Source: a virus. Taken from it: a stretch of 43,123 nucleotides of DNA. The translations under genes and the position numbers were made by a program. The stretch's first letter is position 1; each line of letters begins with the position of its first letter. Location: the IMG/VR virus record IMGVR_UViG_3300022858_000161, positions 1 through 43,123 of that record; one strand, given 5' to 3'. The notes beneath the pieces were generated by a model. It saw only the letters and a list, made by a program, of their open reading frames with translations. It searched no databases and had not been told where the DNA came from. Positions 38,093 through 43,123 of the stretch are shown here, in pieces.

Positions 38093-38639
38093 GACAGAAC
38101 AAGAAACACAACTCAAAGAAACCAAAGAACCTGTTATAGTTGATGAAACAAAGCCACCACATGCAGGAGGCAGACCAACAAAGTATAAACTAAAGTATTG
38201 TAAAGATATTGTGGAGTTTTTTGATGTTCCAAAATATAGGATAGCAAAAGACAACAAAGGTAAAGAATATACTATACCTAATGATATTCCTTTTCTCTCT
38301 GAATTTGCTAGAAAAGTGAAAGTTACTGAACCTACCCTATTAGAATGGTGTAAGAAAAATAAGGAGTTCTCTACTGCCTATAAGATAAGTAAGCAATTAC
38401 AAAAGGAGTTTTTAATAGTAAATGGTTTAAATGGTGGTTACAATGCAACTGCGTATATATTCACAGCCAAGAATATTACAGATATGAGAGATGTTCAGGA
38501 AGTAAAAGACATAACAACAGATCCAATATCTAATGAAGATTTTAACAAGTATATAGATTTAAAAATCAAAGAAAGAGAAGATGGCAAAAAAACAGCTGAC
38601 ATCGGAGGAAAAGATAAAAGTTCTAAAGGACTCGTTTAA
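38091..38639 (+). CDS. terS: terminase small subunit
   Basis: A 182-aa protein with an N-terminal acidic region, GRPTKYKLKYCKD near 27-39 (a common start of phage terminase small subunits) and a helix-turn-helix-like part (FLSEFARKVKVTEPTLLEWCKKNKEF near 67-92), then a helical region for oligomer formation. It recognises phage DNA and loads the motor. Its ATG is embedded in a GCGTCGTAAAATG site, so it may regulate itself. It overlaps the large subunit gene by 59 bases. Confidence 0.75.
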   Translation: MTEQETQLKETKEPVIVDETKPPHAGGRPTKYKLKYCKDIVEFFDVPKYRIAKDNKGKEYTIPNDIPFLSEFARKVKVTEPTLLEWCKKNKEFSTAYKISKQLQKEFLIVNGLNGGYNATAYIFTAKNITDMRDVQEVKDITTDPISNEDFNKYIDLKIKEREDGKKTADIGGKDKSSKGLV

Positions 38640-40119
38640 GGTAAATGAAGAAGATTTTATCAGTCTCTGTTTTAGTAGTTATTTAACAAGGAAGCCTGCA
38701 CCATTCCATAGAGACTTATTACAGGACTATAAGAAACACCAATTCATAGTCAGAGCTTGCCCTCGTGGCACAGCTAAGACTACAATGACTGATTTATTTC
38801 ATTTATCTTGGCTAATAGTTACAAAACAAGTTAAGTTTGTGCTATTAGTGTCTGATACTTATGGTCAGGCTAGTCTATTTTTAGAGGATTTAAAGGCTGA
38901 ATTGGAGTTTAACGAGATGATTGTTTGGTTATATGGCAATCTAAAGAGTAAAAAATGGTCAGAAGATGACATTATTACTTCCACAGGGATTAGAATAATG
39001 GCTAAGGGAGCTGGTCAGAAGATTCGTGGATTAAAGTATAGAGATGCCAGACCTGATTTAATCATCATGGATGATTTAGAGAATGAGGAATTAGTCGCAA
39101 ATAAGGACAGGAGAGATAAGCTAGAGAGATGGGTAAATGGTTCAATATTTCCATCGCTATCTAAACCAGATGGCAGAGTGATATTTATAGGAACGATTAT
39201 CCATTTTGACAGCGTATTATCTAGGGTGCTTGAAAGCGACAAGTATGATAATTTTGATAAGAAAATCTATAAGATTATAGATGAAGATGGGCAATCTATT
39301 TGGCCAGAGTACATGACTAATGAAGAGATTGCAGAATTAAAAGCAGATTACAGCAAAAGAGGCAAGATAGATATATTCATGGCTGAGTATATGAATACTC
39401 CGATTGACCCTGAAACAGCCGAGTTTAAGCGTACTGATTTCCAATACTACAAAGCAGAGGATATTATTGATAAGAAATTCAGAAAGTATTTAACAGTTGA
39501 CCCTGCTATTAGTGAGAAGCGAACAAGCGATAACTGCGCTATGGTAGTTGTCGGTATAGATAAAGAGAACAAATGGTATGTGCTTGATAAGATAGTTGGG
39601 ATATTTGACCCCTATGTCTTAATAGAAAACATCTTTAAACTCCACGAGAAGTGGAATTTAGACAAAATAGGCATAGAAACAACAGTATTCCAAAAGGTCT
39701 TGATTTATATGCTACGCAAGGAGATGCGAGAAAGAAATACATTTCTCCCTATTGAAGAGCTAAAGGCTGATAAGGACAAGGAAACAAGGATTAGAAGTCT
39801 TATCTCAGTTTATAGGTCTAAAACCTTATTTCACAGAGCTGATGGAGCTGAAGCTGATATGGAAGAAGAGCTATTAACATTCCCAGTTGGTAAGCGAGAT
39901 GACATTATTGATGCTTTGGCTTATATGACTCAGTTAGCTCGAGTTAATCCAGTTGTTAAGAAAGCAGTTGATATGACCCCTGAAGAGAAAGCTAGTGCCT
40001 TCTTCAAAATGGTTCAGGCAAGACGAAAACAAACAGGACAGCAAACTAGAGGATATGGCAAACCCCTTGATAACAAGATAACAAGCGACAAGATAAAAAA
40101 TGTGTACGATAACTTTTAA
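38581..40119 (+). CDS. terL: terminase large subunit (DNA-packaging ATPase and nuclease)
   Basis: A 512-aa protein with all expected motifs: Walker A CPRGTAKTT at 60-68, Walker B LIIMDDLE near 160-167, and the C-terminal RNase H-like nuclease with VDPA near 305 and a DDIIDALAY motif near 440-448. The ATPase drives DNA into the capsid and the nuclease cuts the concatemer. It is 3 bases from the portal gene. The start within the small subunit gene indicates coupled translation. Confidence 0.9.
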   Translation: MAKKQLTSEEKIKVLKDSFKVNEEDFISLCFSSYLTRKPAPFHRDLLQDYKKHQFIVRACPRGTAKTTMTDLFHLSWLIVTKQVKFVLLVSDTYGQASLFLEDLKAELEFNEMIVWLYGNLKSKKWSEDDIITSTGIRIMAKGAGQKIRGLKYRDARPDLIIMDDLENEELVANKDRRDKLERWVNGSIFPSLSKPDGRVIFIGTIIHFDSVLSRVLESDKYDNFDKKIYKIIDEDGQSIWPEYMTNEEIAELKADYSKRGKIDIFMAEYMNTPIDPETAEFKRTDFQYYKAEDIIDKKFRKYLTVDPAISEKRTSDNCAMVVVGIDKENKWYVLDKIVGIFDPYVLIENIFKLHEKWNLDKIGIETTVFQKVLIYMLRKEMRERNTFLPIEELKADKDKETRIRSLISVYRSKTLFHRADGAEADMEEELLTFPVGKRDDIIDALAYMTQLARVNPVVKKAVDMTPEEKASAFFKMVQARRKQTGQQTRGYGKPLDNKITSDKIKNVYDNF

Positions 40120-40122
40120 AAT

Positions 40123-42147
40123 ATGGCTAAATCAAAACTAATAATAGATGAGGATAAATTCTTAGACTACGACCCAACTCCAGACGATAGCGACTTCTTG
40201 AAGTTTATGAACGATAGGAAAGCACAGATGAGTAATCAGCGTCAGAAGTTTGAGAACAAGTGGAAGCGTTGGGCTAATGTCTATGATGGCTTAATGGGTC
40301 AAATAGACCAAGCTGATATAACTGGTTCTATTTATAACATTCTAGTCTCAGGTGGCACGCTAGCAACTGATGAGGACACTCAGCCTATTTATGTGAGGTT
40401 AGTTACAGCTCAGGTACTTTTAATGCTTTCAGAGATGTCAGAGAAACCACCAGCAGTTGTCTTAACCGCTTTACAGAAGAAGGATAAGGCTAAAGCAGTT
40501 ATTGGTGAGATAATCTATAAATATGTAGAAAGACAAAACGAAGAAGGCTTTAAGATGATTATCAGGACTCTGGGTTCAATCATATTCGGACTCCAATGGA
40601 CTTATGACTTTTACAAATGTGATAAGCGTAAGGTTAAAATCCCGGTTAATTATGATAAAAAGACAAAGAAGTATCAATATGTTGAATTAGAGAAAACAGA
40701 TAAAGAAGGGGTATCTTGGAAAGATATACCTATTGAAGATGTCTGGGCAGATGAAGGTGCTACTGATATTGCTGAAGCTGAAGATGCTTTTATTCGGTTT
40801 AAGTATAGTTACAACAAGTTTATAGCTGAGTTTGATAAGGATTCTGGCTTTAGAAATACCGAGTTTGTCAAACCAAATAGAATGATTGATGTCAATGCTG
40901 ATGATGTTAATTGCAATTTCATATACAGGAACGAGGAAGAAGATATTGTTGATGTTTTCTTATATTACAATCAGTTAAAAGATGTCTTTGCTGTTGTGGC
41001 TAATGGAGTTCTCTTGACCGAGATAGACCGACCAAACCCATTCAGGCATAAGATAATTCCTTTATCTCATATGAGGCATATTCCTAGGTCTAAACCTTGT
41101 CTTTACTGGCAAGGAGTTCCTGAAATTATGGATGGTTTAGCTAAGGAATATAATATCCTTGAGAACCTTAACATAGAAAACCTACATAATTCTATTGACC
41201 AAATGACTATTTGGGATGATGAGGCTTTGATTGATGAAGAGGATTATAGAAATAGACCAGGTGGAATGGCTAAGGTTAATTTGCCACCAAATAAAAGGAT
41301 TAGTGATGTCTATGCTCCATTGATTAAACCACCACCACCACCACAGATTGCTGAAGAGCAGAGTAAACTAAAAGGCGAAGTTGCTAATATTACTGGTATT
41401 GATAATAAGCTCGTGAGTTCTATTGGTGAGCCTAAACAAACTGCTACTGAAACTACTGCTCAAATTGAGAGTTTACTAAAGAGGGTTAGATTGATCTTGA
41501 AACTATCTGAACCATCATTAAAGCGTAGGGCTGGAATGGTTTTATCTAATATCCAACAGTTTATGACAGTTCCACGAGTTGAACAGATAGTTGATGAGGA
41601 CAAGGTTATTGAATACAAAGAAGAGAATAGAACCATTAAGCTAGAAGGCGTAGAGATTAAGCGTATTTCAGCAGAAGACAGGACTAAAAATGCCATTGAG
41701 AAGAAAAAGCTCGCTGGCGATACTCCTGGTATGACACCTGAAGAGCTTGAAGGCGATATATCTACTGGCGATGCTTATGAGGTTAAAGAGATAGACGGCT
41801 ATTCATTCTTTGAGTTTAAACCAGAAGATATTACAGGTAAGTATGATATTGAGATACAGTTTGAACCTAGCTTTGCTTTGAATAAACAAATGAAGATAAA
41901 TAAGTTTATGCAAGTTGTTGATTTCTTATTAGCAAATCCTTTAACAGCTCCATTACTAGACCCACAGGTTATTGCTGATAATGCTATTGAGTTGCTTGAA
42001 GCACCTAAAGGATTGATACGAACCCCAGCAAACCAAGTGCCAGAGGGAGAACAACCTGCACCAGATGGTGGATTACCACCAGGAGGAGGTCAAGGAGCGC
42101 CACCACAAGCTACACCAGCTATACTACCAGAACAACCAGTTAAATAA
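40123..42147 (+). CDS. portal protein
   Basis: A 674-aa protein directly after the large terminase. An acidic N-terminal part leads to a mixed helical core (NRPGGMAKVNLPPNKRISD near 386-404 and a GIDNKLVSSIGEP segment near 423-435) and a Pro/Gly/Gln-rich C-terminal tail (about 632-674). Length is in the range of podovirus portals (P22 gp1 is 725 aa). The dodecameric portal is the DNA gate and binds terminase and the adaptor. The proline-rich tail may line the inside. Confidence 0.8.
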   Translation: MAKSKLIIDEDKFLDYDPTPDDSDFLKFMNDRKAQMSNQRQKFENKWKRWANVYDGLMGQIDQADITGSIYNILVSGGTLATDEDTQPIYVRLVTAQVLLMLSEMSEKPPAVVLTALQKKDKAKAVIGEIIYKYVERQNEEGFKMIIRTLGSIIFGLQWTYDFYKCDKRKVKIPVNYDKKTKKYQYVELEKTDKEGVSWKDIPIEDVWADEGATDIAEAEDAFIRFKYSYNKFIAEFDKDSGFRNTEFVKPNRMIDVNADDVNCNFIYRNEEEDIVDVFLYYNQLKDVFAVVANGVLLTEIDRPNPFRHKIIPLSHMRHIPRSKPCLYWQGVPEIMDGLAKEYNILENLNIENLHNSIDQMTIWDDEALIDEEDYRNRPGGMAKVNLPPNKRISDVYAPLIKPPPPPQIAEEQSKLKGEVANITGIDNKLVSSIGEPKQTATETTAQIESLLKRVRLILKLSEPSLKRRAGMVLSNIQQFMTVPRVEQIVDEDKVIEYKEENRTIKLEGVEIKRISAEDRTKNAIEKKKLAGDTPGMTPEELEGDISTGDAYEVKEIDGYSFFEFKPEDITGKYDIEIQFEPSFALNKQMKINKFMQVVDFLLANPLTAPLLDPQVIADNAIELLEAPKGLIRTPANQVPEGEQPAPDGGLPPGGGQGAPPQATPAILPEQPVK

Positions 42148-42160
42148 TTAACATAAATTT

Positions 42161-42430
42161 ATGAAAACTTATTTAGGAGAAAAAGGTTTAAACAAAACTT
42201 GGCAAAAGAATTTCAAAAAAGATATAAAGTGCAAGAAATGTGGTGGTAATGCAAGGATTATGTTTGTAGCTTATGAGGATAGTGAGGAGTATAAAAATAA
42301 AGAGAAATATGTTTGCAATTTACATAAAAATAAAGGTAAAGGTGGATATTGGCCACATGATGCTATAGCTTGTGCCGTATATTTATGTGAAGATTGCTTT
42401 GAAGCTAATGCGGAAATAAATCAAGCTTAA
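42161..42430 (+). CDS. zinc-finger protein, unknown function
   Basis: An 89-aa protein with CKKCGG near 24-29, CNLHKN near 53-58 and CEDC near 78-81. These could bind one or two zincs. It lies between portal and scaffold genes, where accessory or virion proteins occur. Function unknown. Confidence 0.5.
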   Translation: MKTYLGEKGLNKTWQKNFKKDIKCKKCGGNARIMFVAYEDSEEYKNKEKYVCNLHKNKGKGGYWPHDAIACAVYLCEDCFEANAEINQA

Positions 42431-42447
42431 ATAATTAAATAATATAT

Positions 42448-42804
42448 ATGTTTAAAAAAATCATAGAGAAACTATACTGGAAAACTATATTTAATGATAA
42501 ATTCTGGGGAGAGGAAATACCTGCTAAGTCAGCTAAGGAAACTAGAGACTTTTATACCATTAATAAAATGATGGAGTATGATAGCTTAATAGCTTATTTC
42601 GATAGAACCAAGAGACGCTTAATGGTCAAGTCAGCTAAGACTTCAGTAAACTTTGAAAAGAGAGCTAGATTAGACGCAGCTAAATATATGGGAGCTATTT
42701 GGATGCTAGACACAATCAACGAGAAGTTTAAAAGAAGTTTTGTCAATCACGAAGCCCAAAGAGCAATAGACCAAAAAAAGATTAAATCATTAAATAAGAA
42801 ATAA
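42448..42804 (+). CDS. small helical protein in the head region
   Basis: A 118-aa Lys-rich protein with mainly helical prediction and two or three possible amphipathic helices. It stands in the portal-scaffold interval, 1 base before the next gene. It might be a minor head protein or a packaging accessory factor. No motif recognised. Confidence 0.45.
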   Translation: MFKKIIEKLYWKTIFNDKFWGEEIPAKSAKETRDFYTINKMMEYDSLIAYFDRTKRRLMVKSAKTSVNFEKRARLDAAKYMGAIWMLDTINEKFKRSFVNHEAQRAIDQKKIKSLNKK

Positions 42805-42805
42805 T

Positions 42806-43045
42806 ATGAAAGAAAAGATTATAGGTAGTGATGAAAGCAGGCTTGAAGAGAAAATGAAGTTTGCCGAGAAAGTATCTAATAAGGTTATTGAAACAATGAT
42901 TGATGAAAAGTGTCAAATTGAAGATGTAGGCTTAGTGCTAGATGTAGTAATGAAAAAGATTAATGCTAAGAAGGGTAGTAAGTTTAGTCAACTCTATCTT
43001 AACCATTTAATGGATGACAAGATGACTGTTAGTTTTAACGAATAG
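42806..43045 (+). CDS. small helical protein crossing the genome junction
   Basis: A 79-aa Lys/Glu-rich helical protein ending in SFNE. Its last 65 bases reappear at 1-65, so the gene is complete here and cut at the left end. It precedes structured element copy 1 and the scaffold gene, so it probably closes the packaging operon. No family recognised. Confidence 0.55.
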   Translation: MKEKIIGSDESRLEEKMKFAEKVSNKVIETMIDEKCQIEDVGLVLDVVMKKINAKKGSKFSQLYLNHLMDDKMTVSFNE

Positions 43046-43123
43046 ATTTTTGATATATTGATGGTGAGTAAAAACAATCATCTTAATTGATGGTTGGCAT
43101 CTCTTCCCTCATCATCAATAATC
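42981..43123. repeat. terminal direct repeat, right copy
   Basis: This is the second copy of bases 1-143. It differs at one base, C at 43107 against A at 127, which lies in the conserved 3' internal strand of the structured element. The C version agrees with copy 2 of the element at 27196, so C is likely ancestral and A a variant or an error. Confidence 0.9.

Noticed and set aside
1-43123. CRISPR array, insertion sequence or integrase
   Set aside because: The two tandem arrays have units of 6 and 9 bases with no spacers. No recombinase motif or terminal inverted repeats were seen.

Overview
The window is a complete or near-complete genome of an AT-rich, short-tailed (podovirus-like) double-stranded DNA phage. 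The last 143 bases repeat the first 143 with one mismatch, so the contig closes on itself and the gene cut at the left end is the 3' end of the gene at 42806-43045. Every gene I could support lies on the + strand. I saw no tRNA, CRISPR array, insertion sequence or integrase, and the only regulator-like protein is a small ribbon-helix-helix candidate. TGA ends genes, so the code is standard. Nearly all genes start after an A/T-rich leader with no Shine-Dalgarno sequence, which points to a host with SD-independent initiation (Bacteroidota and Patescibacteria are possible; the sequence does not decide). Peptidoglycan-directed enzymes imply a walled bacterial host.

Layout in transcription order. 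(1) 37.3-38.1 kb: a terminator, a strong sigma70-type promoter and about 500 nt of dense secondary structure, a candidate large phage RNA or packaging locus, running up to the terminase small subunit. (2) 38.1-43.0 kb and, across the junction, 0.2-2.5 kb: terminase small and large subunits, portal, small accessory genes, scaffold, decoration candidate and major capsid protein. (3) 2.5-13.0 kb: a pseudoknotted intergenic RNA, a two-domain glycosyltransferase next to the capsid gene, head-tail adaptor, tail hub, two fibres, and a lysis group (holin-like proteins and an M23 peptidase). (4) 13.1-22.0 kb: a cassette of three overlapping zinc-ribbon microproteins with the only strong SD, then three large virion proteins (580, 326 and 1830 aa) that look like DNA-ejection proteins. 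(5) 22.0-27.1 kb: an early region with promoter, 12-aa leader peptide, terminator, a replication initiator that carries an iteron-like array inside its gene, a DnaB-type ATPase, an SPOUT RNA methyltransferase, and a recombination set (Cas4/RecB-like nuclease, annealing-protein candidate, SSB-tip protein, PD-(D/E)XK candidates). (6) 27.1-31.5 kb: an accessory region of tiny membrane and zinc proteins, a hexanucleotide repeat, a Cys-every-third-residue repeat protein and an exported RlpA-like protein. (7) 31.5-35.7 kb: a glycan/methyl cassette of two glycosyltransferases, a kinase-methyltransferase fusion and two further methyltransferases. (8) 35.7-37.3 kb: small unknown genes, one with a possible -1 frameshift extension.

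The most unusual content is outside proteins: at least five intergenic RNAs with long stems and asymmetric internal loops (two share a conserved 21-nt strand), two H-type pseudoknots, and the large structured region ahead of terminase. They sit at boundaries between functional modules, which suggests RNA processing or RNA-level control of a one-directional transcript. All structures were folded by eye; no program or database search was run.
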